Shown: piece by piece, positions 17,663-25,793 of the stretch
Position numbering within the stretch: the stretch's first letter is position 1
Layout of the letters: every line of letters begins with the position of its first letter
NCBI GenBank assembly: GCA_963806045.1
Contig: CAWDWP010000011.1
Coordinates: forward strand, 1-64,000
Source: DATCHW01 sp963806045
Lineage (GTDB): Bacteria; Bacteroidota; Ignavibacteria; Tepidaquicellales; Tepidaquicellaceae
Length of the DNA stretch: 64,000 nucleotides
Direction: 5' to 3'
Program-made: the position numbers and the translations under genes
Notes under the pieces: generated by a model
What the model was told of the DNA's origin: nothing
The model's input: only the letters and a program-made list of their open reading frames with translations
The model's database searches: none

Positions 17663-18565
17663 ATGAATATTTTTAATCACGCAGTAGTTTCTGTTTTACC
17701 TGTTTTTCCAAAAAAATTAATAAGAATATTTGCAAATAAATACATTGCAGGCGATAATATTAATGACGGAGTAAAGAAAGTAAAAGAATTAAACAGCGCA
17801 GGTATTTTAGCAACTATGGATGTACTTGGAGAAGCCATTAAAAACAAAGAAGAAGCTATTGTATCCAAAAATGAATCAATCGAAGTTTTAGATACAATAG
17901 AAAAGCACAAACTGAACTCGAATCTATCGGTAAAACTTACTATGATTGGACTAAACCTCAACTTTGATTTTTGTTTAAGTCTCGTTACTGAAATTGTTGA
18001 GCATGCAAAGAGTAAAAATAATTTTGTACGAATAGATATGGAAGACTCACCAGTTACGGAATCAACTATTAAAATTTTTGAAGCTCTTAAAAAGAACTAT
18101 GATAATGTGGGAATTGTATTGCAGGCATATATGAGAAGAAGCGAGGCGGACGTTTTACGTCTCACTGAAATTGGTGCAAATTTCAGAATATGCAAAGGAA
18201 TCTATATCGAGCCGGAAAAAATTGCATTTAAGAAAAGACAGGAAGTCAGGGATAATTTTTTAAAATTAATCCGTCTTGCACTTGAAAAAAAATCGTATGT
18301 AGGAATTGCAACTCACGACAATTATGTGATAGAAGGTTCAAAGAAAATAATTTCCGAACTTGGTTTGAAAAAAGAAGAATATGAATTCCAGATGCTTCTC
18401 GGAGTAACAGAAAACCTGAGGGATAAAATTTTAAAAGATGGTTATAAAATGCGTGTTTATGTACCATTTGGCGAGAGATGGTATCAATATTCAATGAGGA
18501 GATTCAAAGAAAACCCGAATATGGTCGGTGCAGTAATGAAAAGCCTGTTCAGAATTAATAATTAA
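17663..18565 (+). CDS. Proline dehydrogenase
   Basis: A 300-residue FAD-dependent enzyme oxidising proline to pyrroline-5-carboxylate, the first step of proline breakdown. The TIM-barrel signatures are present: SVKLTMIGLNL, FVRIDMEDSP, VLQAYMRRSEAD, the ICKGIY strand, ATHDN, EFQMLLGV, and the substrate-binding RVYVPFGERWYQYSMRR near the end. The length fits the single-function bacterial form. A pyrroline-5-carboxylate dehydrogenase is not adjacent. The aldehyde dehydrogenase at 55274 is not obviously that enzyme. Confidence 0.9.
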   Translation: MNIFNHAVVSVLPVFPKKLIRIFANKYIAGDNINDGVKKVKELNSAGILATMDVLGEAIKNKEEAIVSKNESIEVLDTIEKHKLNSNLSVKLTMIGLNLNFDFCLSLVTEIVEHAKSKNNFVRIDMEDSPVTESTIKIFEALKKNYDNVGIVLQAYMRRSEADVLRLTEIGANFRICKGIYIEPEKIAFKKRQEVRDNFLKLIRLALEKKSYVGIATHDNYVIEGSKKIISELGLKKEEYEFQMLLGVTENLRDKILKDGYKMRVYVPFGERWYQYSMRRFKENPNMVGAVMKSLFRINN

Positions 18566-18568
18566 TAA

Positions 18569-19312
18569 TTATTTTATCGTTTTTCCCTGGTTGGTAAGAT
18601 TCTTCATTGTTTTCATTACATCGAGCCATATTAAAGTCGTTTCAGGATATATTATTAGCATCAAATCCTTCATAGCAATTGCATACTCCCTGATTTCCCA
18701 CTGTGCGTGGGTTTCATCTCTTAAATCGATAAAATTCATAATTGCCTGAAAAGACGCTGTCCAGTAAATTTCCGAATATTGATTCAGAGGCAGCAATATT
18801 CTTGCTTGCTCCTTTGCAACTCCCAGTTCAAGAAGCTTACTGTATGAATCGAGCATCTTATCCATTGACTCTTTGAATATTTCATTTGCTTTATCCTGTC
18901 TTTCAACTGTGCCTTCGGATGCCTGCTTGTTATCGAGCGACTGTGCTCTCCAGAACGGAGGTTCGTAAAAATCATTCACAGGGACATATCTTCCGCTTAT
19001 TTCATTCCAGGCGTGGTCTTTTGTCGGATAGCTGGATGTAGTTTCAATTCCGACAACGTGTTTATACCACTGACGCATAACAAACTCAGGTGCTTTTATG
19101 TGAAACTGAGCCACCAGATGCCTGAAAGGGGAAAAATGCTTATTCTCTGCGAGGAACCTAACGAGAATTTTATCTTTATTATCAAAAGTTTTTTTTCTTT
19201 TGCCAAAAGAAACGCGTGCAGAATTCACAACGGTTAAATCACTTCCGAGTTTATCAATTACTTCGATGAATCCTTTATCTAAAACAGGTTTGTAAAGTTT
19301 GTTATCTTCCAT
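18569..19312 (-). CDS. thyX: FAD-dependent thymidylate synthase
   Basis: A 247-residue ThyX, making dTMP from dUMP with folate and FAD. The signature region reads RQWYKHVVG, then about 14 residues, then WNEISGRYVP. In the common form the RHR and NExSxRY parts are adjacent, so this belongs to the subgroup with an inserted segment. The C-terminal catalytic helix has EIYWTASFQAIMNFIDLR, with the arginines that bind substrate. It converges on the proline dehydrogenase gene with only a few bases between the stop codons. No thyA was seen in the window. Confidence 0.9.
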   Translation of the reverse strand: MEDNKLYKPVLDKGFIEVIDKLGSDLTVVNSARVSFGKRKKTFDNKDKILVRFLAENKHFSPFRHLVAQFHIKAPEFVMRQWYKHVVGIETTSSYPTKDHAWNEISGRYVPVNDFYEPPFWRAQSLDNKQASEGTVERQDKANEIFKESMDKMLDSYSKLLELGVAKEQARILLPLNQYSEIYWTASFQAIMNFIDLRDETHAQWEIREYAIAMKDLMLIIYPETTLIWLDVMKTMKNLTNQGKTIK

Positions 19313-19467
19313 TATAAATTTTCAAATTATCATTTAAATGCTGAATAATTTAATATAAATTTCATCTAAACGAAATTAAAAAGAGAATGCCGAAAGAAGA
19401 AATTTCACAGAGAGACGCAGAGTTAATCACCGAGAAAAACAGAGTTCAATTTGAATAATAAAAAAAA

Positions 19468-19635
19468 CTACAACAGATTATCTTCTATCAATACTTTCAC
19501 ATAAATTCTGATAGCCTCTTTTATATTTTCGATTGCTTTCTCTTTTGATTCACCCTGGCTGATGCATCCTTTTAAACTTGGACATTCTGCAACCCAAAAT
19601 CCATCATCACCGGGATAAATTAATACTTGTCTCAT
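19468..19635 (-). CDS. HicB-family antitoxin-like protein, no HicA partner
   Basis: A 55-residue protein: MRQVLIYPGDDGFWVAECPSL, then KGCISQGESKEKAIENIKEA and IRIYVKVL. This is the HicB/UPF0150 fold, with the G-F-W-V-A strand, the P-x-L-x-G-C turn and the following helix. It lacks the C-terminal DNA-binding extension of long HicB proteins. No hicA-like gene with a GSHH-type motif was found within several hundred bases on either side. It may be an orphan or remnant, or a stand-alone regulator. Confidence 0.75.
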   Translation of the reverse strand: MRQVLIYPGDDGFWVAECPSLKGCISQGESKEKAIENIKEAIRIYVKVLIEDNLL

Positions 19636-19727
19636 ATGAATTAATTTTTATTATAAATTTAAAATTGCTTTTCTTAACATTCAAGTTATATTATAAAATA
19701 TCTTTTTCCTAAGCATACTTTAGAAAT

Positions 19728-19787
19728 CTACAAAAGTCTTTGTTCAGATATTCTAATAACTTAGATGTTAATTTTAGACTTTTGTAG
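19728..19787. repeat. 12-base perfect inverted repeat between hicB and rpmG
   Basis: CTACAAAAGTCT (19728-19739) and AGACTTTTGTAG (19776-19787) are exact reverse complements separated by 36 bases. A TTTTT stretch follows, so a weak terminator-like role on the plus strand is possible, but no plus-strand gene lies upstream. The rest of 19636-19927 holds nothing I can assign. Confidence 0.5.
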
Positions 19788-19927
19788 TTTTTCAACATTC
19801 GAAATTATATGCAAAATATGTCCCTTTTCCCCTCATTTTGACAAAGTTCAATGGGAATACAAATTACTTAATTTTTTTATCAGAAATTTATTATATTTAT
19901 TGATTATATAAATAAAATCATCAAATT

Positions 19928-20104
19928 ATGGCTAGAAAAGAAGGTCCCAGGGTCAATATAAAACTCGTGAGCGTGGAAGGTCCGAATAAAGGTAAATCTG
20001 TTTATGTTACACAAAAGAACAGAAATAATTCCAAAGAAAGACTTGAGATGAAGAAGTACTGCAAGTTTACCAGGAAGCACATTTTGCACAGGGAAGCGAA
20101 GTAA
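19928..20104 (+). CDS. rpmG: 50S ribosomal protein L33
   Basis: A 58-residue basic protein reading MARKEGPRVNIKLVSVEG, then YVTQKNRNNSKERLEMKKYC and KFTRKHILHREAK. The TQKNRxNxxERLEMKKY core is diagnostic of L33. It has only one cysteine, so it is a zinc-free type. It is first in a short plus-strand set with the Nudix gene and folE2, with spacings of 30 and 24 bases. Confidence 0.93.
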   Translation: MARKEGPRVNIKLVSVEGPNKGKSVYVTQKNRNNSKERLEMKKYCKFTRKHILHREAK

Positions 20105-20134
20105 TACCATTTTACATTTCATAACGACTTCAAA

Positions 20135-20608
20135 TTGAAGCTCGCCACACTTTTATATATTCGAAACGAACAAGGAGAATACCTGTTAATGGAAAGGGAG
20201 AATGAGCCCAATAAAGGCTACCTCTCTCCTCCGGGTGGTAAGCTTCATATTCACATCGCCGAATCCCCTGCTGAATGTGCAATCAGAGAATCCAACGAAG
20301 AATGCGGAATAATATCCGAAACCAAAGACTGGAGACTGTTAGGAATTGTAACCGAAAAAGACTATCCCGGGATCGGAAATATTATGATTTTTCTTTTTGA
20401 ATATATAAAAAGATTAAAAGAAAAACCTGTAGATTCAATAGAAGGCAAATTCAAATTTGTCAATCCTGACAAAATAATGCATTCAAAAATCCCGGAGACC
20501 GATAAACTTTTTATATGGAAATTTGTTTTAAGTGATATGAAAGATTTTTTTTGCATAAAAATAGATTGCACAAAGAATCCTTTCGAATGTATTATAGAAC
20601 AAACCTAA
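20135..20608 (+). CDS. Nudix hydrolase
   Basis: A 157-residue Nudix protein. The box reads GGKLHIHIAE, seven residues, then RESNEECGI. It has two extra residues before the first glutamate compared with the usual pattern, but the catalytic RE..EE is intact. The start is TTG at 20135: no ATG or GTG lies between it and the in-frame stop of rpmG. The gene lies 24 bases upstream of folE2. That neighbour suggests it could remove pyrophosphate from dihydroneopterin triphosphate in folate synthesis; this is inference, as Nudix substrates cannot be read from sequence. Confidence 0.85.
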   Translation: MKLATLLYIRNEQGEYLLMERENEPNKGYLSPPGGKLHIHIAESPAECAIRESNEECGIISETKDWRLLGIVTEKDYPGIGNIMIFLFEYIKRLKEKPVDSIEGKFKFVNPDKIMHSKIPETDKLFIWKFVLSDMKDFFCIKIDCTKNPFECIIEQT

Positions 20609-20632
20609 AATAACAAGGAAAGGTAATCAAGT

Positions 20633-21514
20633 ATGGAAGATATAGATTTAATGGAATCAAAAGTTAATGGAAAATCTGTGAAAATATCAAACTCAAAATT
20701 ACCTGATACACAGGCCAGCAAAGATATAAGAAAACTGCCGATTGATAAAGTCGGGGTTAAAAGTATGAAATATCCGATTGCTGTTAAAGATAAAGAAAAC
20801 GAAATTCAGCACACCATAGCGACAATTTCAATGTATGTTGACCTCCCAATGCAGTTCAAAGGCACTCATATGAGTAGATTCGTCGAGATATTGCAGCATG
20901 AAAACAGGGAAATTCATATTAATTCAATTTACCATATTCTTGGAGAAATGCAGCGAAAACTGCATTCGGTTTCTGCACATATTGAGATGGAATTTCCTTA
21001 CTTCAGGCAGAAAAAAGCCCCTGTTTCAGGGAAACCCTCACTTATAGATTATAAAGTAAAATTCCATGCTGTTATGACTGGTGATAAAAAGGATTTTATT
21101 ATGACAGTATGTGTACCTGTGACTACTGTATGTCCCTGCTCAAAAAATATTTCAAAGCACGGTGCTCACAATCAAAGAGGCGAAGTAACTGTTTCTATAA
21201 GGTTTAGAGATATGGTATGGATTGAAGATGTTATCGGAATAATTGAACAAAGCGCGAGCTGTGATTTATATTCTCTCCTTAAGAGGGAAGACGAGAAATA
21301 TGTAACCGAAAAAGCATATGAAAATCCGGTTTTTGTTGAAGATTTGGTCAGAAACATCGTTTTAAAATTAAATGAACTTGGAAATATAACCTGGTTCGTT
21401 GTTGAAGCAGAAAATTTTGAAAGCATTCATAACCACAATGCCTATGCGATGATAGAATCACACGAAGCATTCAGCAACGGCGCTGAAAAAGATTTTATTA
21501 TTAAAAGATATTAA
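20633..21514 (+). CDS. folE2: GTP cyclohydrolase FolE2 (type IB)
   Basis: A 293-residue GTP cyclohydrolase IB, the alternative enzyme that starts folate or queuosine synthesis from GTP. Recognised by IATISMYVDLP, GTHMSRFVEIL, the metal and active-site cysteine region VTTVCPCSKNIS, AHNQRGEV, and the ending FVVEAENFESIHNHNAYA with a run of histidines. Length is typical. It follows the Nudix gene and ends in a terminator at 21555. Confidence 0.93.
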   Translation: MEDIDLMESKVNGKSVKISNSKLPDTQASKDIRKLPIDKVGVKSMKYPIAVKDKENEIQHTIATISMYVDLPMQFKGTHMSRFVEILQHENREIHINSIYHILGEMQRKLHSVSAHIEMEFPYFRQKKAPVSGKPSLIDYKVKFHAVMTGDKKDFIMTVCVPVTTVCPCSKNISKHGAHNQRGEVTVSIRFRDMVWIEDVIGIIEQSASCDLYSLLKREDEKYVTEKAYENPVFVEDLVRNIVLKLNELGNITWFVVEAENFESIHNHNAYAMIESHEAFSNGAEKDFIIKRY

Positions 21515-21554
21515 TATTATTCTCTTTTAATAATTATAAGAGGAACAAATAGTT

Positions 21555-21586
21555 ATGCCATACTGTTTAAACGGTATGGCATTTTT
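21555..21586 (+). terminator. Terminator after folE2
   Basis: ATGCCATAC (21555-21563) pairs exactly with GTATGGCAT (21574-21582) around a 10-base loop, followed by TTTTT. It lies 40 bases past the folE2 stop. Confidence 0.8.
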
Positions 21587-21664
21587 AATTTAATAATTTA
21601 CATTTTAATAAATAATTAAATGGATTATATTGAAATGATATATATAAAGGAGAAAATATAAAAT

Positions 21665-22105
21665 ATGTTGAAAAAAACATCACTGTTGTTATTCATTGCA
21701 ATTGTAGCTTTGACATTTTCCGGCTTCACGAAGTTGTACAGTCAAACACTTCCAAAAGTTACTATTTCTGTTTCTAAGAAGTCATTTAATCCGGGAGACG
21801 GCGGAGTGCTCACTATAAAGTTCAAACCCGGTGAAGGAACTAAAATCCCGAAAGAACCTCAGATAGATGTTACTTTGACGGGAGACGGTGTTGATGGGAC
21901 AGGACTCCAGGACTATTCAGGTGCTCCCGGGGGTGATTATTTCAGTTCGCCTTCAGTTAAATATAATTTTAATGTTTCAGGAAACGCTGAAAAAGGTTCA
22001 ACAATCAGTGTAAAAGTAAAAATTAAATTCGGCTATTGCAGTTCTGAAAACGGAGTTTGCAAAATAGGAAACGTAACGAAAACAATTAAAATCAAAGTAA
22101 AATAA
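21665..22105 (+). CDS. Small secreted protein resembling the N-terminal domain of DsbD
   Basis: A 146-residue protein with a signal peptide (cleavage likely after LYSQ) and an all-beta remainder. The C-terminal part has YCSSENGVCKIG, a pair of cysteines six residues apart just before the last strand, placed like the CxxxxxC of the DsbD periplasmic alpha domain. A clear AGGAG ribosome site precedes the ATG. No membrane domain follows, so if it belongs to this family it is a stand-alone module. The gene runs into the LpxH-like gene after 34 bases. Function is uncertain. Confidence 0.5.
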   Translation: MLKKTSLLLFIAIVALTFSGFTKLYSQTLPKVTISVSKKSFNPGDGGVLTIKFKPGEGTKIPKEPQIDVTLTGDGVDGTGLQDYSGAPGGDYFSSPSVKYNFNVSGNAEKGSTISVKVKIKFGYCSSENGVCKIGNVTKTIKIKVK

Positions 22106-22139
22106 ATCCTTTCAATGCAGATTAAAAGGATTTGACAGG

Positions 22140-22919
22140 ATGACGAACGATATATATTACTTCATCTCCGATGTTCATCTCGGAGTTGGCTCGAAGGTAG
22201 ATGAAAAGGAAAAAGAGAATATTTTACTTAGATTTCTTGAAGAAATTAAATCAGATGCTAAAGAGATTTTCATTGTTGGTGATTTATTTGATTGCTGGAT
22301 AGAATATAAACAGGTTGTTCCAAAAGGTCATTACAGACTTTTAAACAAGTTTTACGAAATTTCCGAAAAAGGCATAAAGATTTCATACTTTGCCGGTAAT
22401 CACGATTTCTGGAAAGGCAGATATTTTAAGGATGAATTTGGAATTGATATTCTTCACAATCCGATCGAAAGAACTATTGAAGGCAAGAAATTTTATATTT
22501 CCCACGGAGACGGATTATCATATAAAGATACAGGGTATAAAATAATAAAAAAGATTTTAAGAAGCGGCGTTTCTCAGTTCTTTTATTCCTGGATTCATCC
22601 CGATATAGGCGTATGGCTTGCAAAAAAAACTTCCGCATCCTCGCGTGATTATACTGACAAAAAAGACTATTCTGAGAAAGATGGGATGAGGGATTTTGCA
22701 ATCAAGAAAATAAATGATGGCTATGAATTTGTGATATTTGGTCACCGGCACCGACCATTAATAAAAGATATCGGAAACGGAACTTATATAAATTTAGGTG
22801 ACTGGATTAAGCATTTTTCATACGGTGTATATAAAGACGGAAAATTTACCCTGGCAAGGTATTTCGATAAAAAAGAAAACAGATTTTTAAAAATATCCGA
22901 AGGAGAAATAAAAAAATAA
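22140..22919 (+). CDS. LpxH-like UDP-2,3-diacylglucosamine diphosphatase (calcineurin-like phosphoesterase)
   Basis: A 259-residue metallophosphoesterase. The metal ligand motifs are in order: FISDVHLG, IFIVGDLFDCW, YFAGNHDFW, YISHGDG and FGHRHRP. The C-x-W-E/I segment after GDLFD and the overall length fit the LpxH branch that cleaves UDP-diacylglucosamine in lipid A synthesis. It starts 34 bases after the small secreted protein, and the PBP1A gene starts one base after its stop, making a probable envelope operon. Another substrate within this superfamily is possible. Confidence 0.8.
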   Translation: MTNDIYYFISDVHLGVGSKVDEKEKENILLRFLEEIKSDAKEIFIVGDLFDCWIEYKQVVPKGHYRLLNKFYEISEKGIKISYFAGNHDFWKGRYFKDEFGIDILHNPIERTIEGKKFYISHGDGLSYKDTGYKIIKKILRSGVSQFFYSWIHPDIGVWLAKKTSASSRDYTDKKDYSEKDGMRDFAIKKINDGYEFVIFGHRHRPLIKDIGNGTYINLGDWIKHFSYGVYKDGKFTLARYFDKKENRFLKISEGEIKK

Positions 22920-22920
22920 A

Positions 22921-25305
22921 TTGAAAAAAAACAAAGAACAGGAAATAGATAAATTTCTGAGTGATAAAAATTTCCGGAAAAAAGTTTCAAAGAAAAAAAA
23001 GATTGAAGTTTTTTCTTTGAGATTTAGTTTATTCATTTTTCTTGCATTATTTTTATTATTCACAGGTTATCTTGTTTACCTTCAGCAAACATTACCTTCG
23101 CTCTCTGAATTAGAAAATCCAAAACTCGAAGAGGCAACTAAAATATATTCCGATAATGGCGAACTGATTGATAAATTTTTTCTGAAAAACAGGACGAGAA
23201 TTACAATCGATGAAATTCCAAAGGATATTGTGAACGCATTAATTGCAACCGAAGACAGAAAATTCTATAGCCACTGGGGAGTTGATTTGCAAAGAATTGC
23301 CCAGGCTTTTATGAAAAATATTATCAGTTTAAATCTCAAAAAGGAAGGTGCATCCACAATTACCCAGCAGCTCGCACGGAATTTATATCTGAATTCCCGG
23401 GAGATAACGATGAACCGGAAGCTTCGGGAAGCGTTGACTGCAATTCAGATTGAAAAAACTTACACAAAGCAGGAAATACTTGCATACTATTTCAATACTG
23501 TCTATTTCGGAAAAGGAGCATATGGTATTGAAGCCGCAGCACAAACTTATTTTGATAAGAGCGCAAAAGAATTAAATTTAGATGAATGTGCAACTCTGAC
23601 AGCTTTATTGAAATCTCCAACAAATTATGATCCTACAGAATTTCCTGAAGCCGCAAAGAACAGAAGAAACCTGGTTTTGAGTGCTATGCTTGAAATGAAT
23701 TATATTACGAAAGAGCAATATGATGCAGCAGTTTCAGACCCGATAAAGATAACGTTAAAATCAAATTTGCTTGAAACATCAGAATCTTCTGAATTCACGG
23801 AATATGTCAGGCAGATATTACAGACGAAAGCAGAGAAATACGGATTCGATTTATACCGCGATGGTCTGAAAGTATATACAACACTTGATACGAGATTTCA
23901 AAGTCACGCTGATGACGCAGTGAAGGAGCAATTAAAAATTCACCAGAAATCGTTTAACTCATACTGGAGCTGGAATAAAAATAAGGATATCCTTAATAAC
24001 GCACTTGAAAAATTTATAAAGCAATCCGAAGAATATAAAAAAGCACCGACAGAATCAGCTAAGAAGAATATTTTTGATAAAATGAAAAATAACCCCGCTG
24101 TTATAGACTCAGTAAAAGATATTGCTATAACAATTCAGGTTGCATTTGTTGTAATGAATCCGAAGACAGGTGAAATTAAAGCAATGGTCGGGCAAAATCC
24201 TTTTAATAAAGTTAAATATGGATTGAACCATGCTACTCAGAGCAAGCGCCAGCCGGGTTCTTCATTCAAGCCATTTGTATATACAGTAGCTGTAATGAAC
24301 GGTTATGGTCCGGGAACTGAAATATCAAATGACCCCGTAAGTGTTAACCTGGGAGGTAAAACATGGACACCCAGAGGAGGAGGCGAAGGAGGGGTGGTTT
24401 CAATGAGAACTGCGATTGCAAAATCAATAAACGTTGTTGCTGTCAGAACTGCGATGGAGCTTGCACCTATAGATAAAGTAATAAAACTTGCCCATGAAAT
24501 GGGAATTAAATCTGAATTGCCTAATTTTCTGTCACTTGCACTCGGGTCAGGTGAAGTTACTCCTCTCGAAATGACTAATGCATTCGGTACTTTTGCCAAT
24601 AACGGTATATGGGTAGAGCCGGTTGCAATTAAAAAAATTGAAGACCGGAACGGAAATCTAATAGAACAATCGACTCTTGAGTCAAAGGAAATATTCGGGG
24701 AAGACGTTGCATATTTAATGACTGATATGATGCAGGATGTAATTGAAAATGGAACAGCAACAAGTATCGGACAGTTTTTTCACAGGCCCGCTGCCGGAAA
24801 AACCGGTACCTCACAGAATTATACCGATGCCTGGTTTGTGGGATATACACCGCAATTTGTAGCAGGTTGCTGGCTTGGATTTGATGATTCGCGAATTAAA
24901 TTCGGAGGTGCTTACGGGCAAGGCGGAAGAGCTGCAGCCCCTATCTGGGGCAGATTTATGAAATATCTTTATTCAGATGAAGATTTTGATTTTCCAGTTG
25001 AATACTTCTTAATGCCTCCAAGTGTTGAAGAAGTAAATATTTGCACAATAACCGGTTTGCTTGCAAATAATACTTGCCCCTCAGAATCGGAATTGGTAAT
25101 TAAAAGATTTTTACCGAGAAGATGTAACAGCACGCACATAACCGCACCACTTGATTCACTGGGAGGTGTTTTTGAGAATCAACTGAAGGGCCTGGACGTA
25201 CCTTCTGACGGCAAGGTCAAGAAAAAAGAAATACCAAAAGAGAAGCCTAAGGAAATACCCAAAGAAAAACCTAAGGAAAAACCAAAAGATACAAAAACTC
25301 CTTGA
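22921..25305 (+). CDS. Penicillin-binding protein 1A (bifunctional transglycosylase/transpeptidase)
   Basis: A 794-residue peptidoglycan synthase starting at TTG, one base after the upstream stop. One membrane anchor is at about residues 32-52. The glycosyltransferase 51 domain has the catalytic glutamate in ATEDRKFYSHWG, then GASTITQQLARNLYL and ILAYYFNTVYFGKGAYGIEAA. The transpeptidase shows QPGSSFKP (SxxK), SIN and GKTGTSQNYTDAWFVG (KTG). The C-terminal tail is a repeated PKEKPKE stretch, low complexity and probably disordered. It builds the cell wall at the cytoplasmic membrane. Confidence 0.93.
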   Translation: MKKNKEQEIDKFLSDKNFRKKVSKKKKIEVFSLRFSLFIFLALFLLFTGYLVYLQQTLPSLSELENPKLEEATKIYSDNGELIDKFFLKNRTRITIDEIPKDIVNALIATEDRKFYSHWGVDLQRIAQAFMKNIISLNLKKEGASTITQQLARNLYLNSREITMNRKLREALTAIQIEKTYTKQEILAYYFNTVYFGKGAYGIEAAAQTYFDKSAKELNLDECATLTALLKSPTNYDPTEFPEAAKNRRNLVLSAMLEMNYITKEQYDAAVSDPIKITLKSNLLETSESSEFTEYVRQILQTKAEKYGFDLYRDGLKVYTTLDTRFQSHADDAVKEQLKIHQKSFNSYWSWNKNKDILNNALEKFIKQSEEYKKAPTESAKKNIFDKMKNNPAVIDSVKDIAITIQVAFVVMNPKTGEIKAMVGQNPFNKVKYGLNHATQSKRQPGSSFKPFVYTVAVMNGYGPGTEISNDPVSVNLGGKTWTPRGGGEGGVVSMRTAIAKSINVVAVRTAMELAPIDKVIKLAHEMGIKSELPNFLSLALGSGEVTPLEMTNAFGTFANNGIWVEPVAIKKIEDRNGNLIEQSTLESKEIFGEDVAYLMTDMMQDVIENGTATSIGQFFHRPAAGKTGTSQNYTDAWFVGYTPQFVAGCWLGFDDSRIKFGGAYGQGGRAAAPIWGRFMKYLYSDEDFDFPVEYFLMPPSVEEVNICTITGLLANNTCPSESELVIKRFLPRRCNSTHITAPLDSLGGVFENQLKGLDVPSDGKVKKKEIPKEKPKEIPKEKPKEKPKDTKTP

Positions 25306-25368
25306 AATATCGGTTTTTCATTTTAATTTTAATAAAAAAAAGGATTTTAAAAATTCTAATATTATAAA

Positions 25369-25779
25369 ATGGAAAGAACATTATGTATCATTAAACCTGA
25401 TGCGGTCAAGAATAAAGTTCAGGGCAATATCATTCAAAAAATCCTTGATGCCGGATTCAACATCCTTGGAATTAAAATGGTTTCCCTGACAAATGAACAG
25501 GCAGGCAGGTTTTATGAAGTTCACAAAGGTAAACCTTTTTACGAACCTTTGGTAGAATTTATGACTTCGGGTCCTTGCATTCCTATTGCTCTTGAAAAGG
25601 TAAACGCAGTCACTGATTACAGAAAACTAATTGGTGCTACAGACCCGTCAGAAGCGGATGAAGGAACTATCAGAAAATTATATGCAGAATCAAAATCCTT
25701 TAATGCGGTTCATGGTTCGGATTCGGTAGAAAATGGATTGAAAGAAGTTGCTTTCTTTTTTGCTGAAAGAGATTTATAA
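25369..25779 (+). CDS. ndk: Nucleoside diphosphate kinase
   Basis: A 136-residue NDP kinase, balancing nucleoside triphosphates. The opening ERTLCIIKPDAVK and the active-site NAVHGSDS with the phosphorylated histidine are diagnostic, and the length is typical. It follows the PBP1A gene by 63 bases and converges on the minus-strand gene ending at 25794. Confidence 0.95.
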   Translation: MERTLCIIKPDAVKNKVQGNIIQKILDAGFNILGIKMVSLTNEQAGRFYEVHKGKPFYEPLVEFMTSGPCIPIALEKVNAVTDYRKLIGATDPSEADEGTIRKLYAESKSFNAVHGSDSVENGLKEVAFFFAERDL

Positions 25780-25793
25780 TTAATTTGTTTTTA

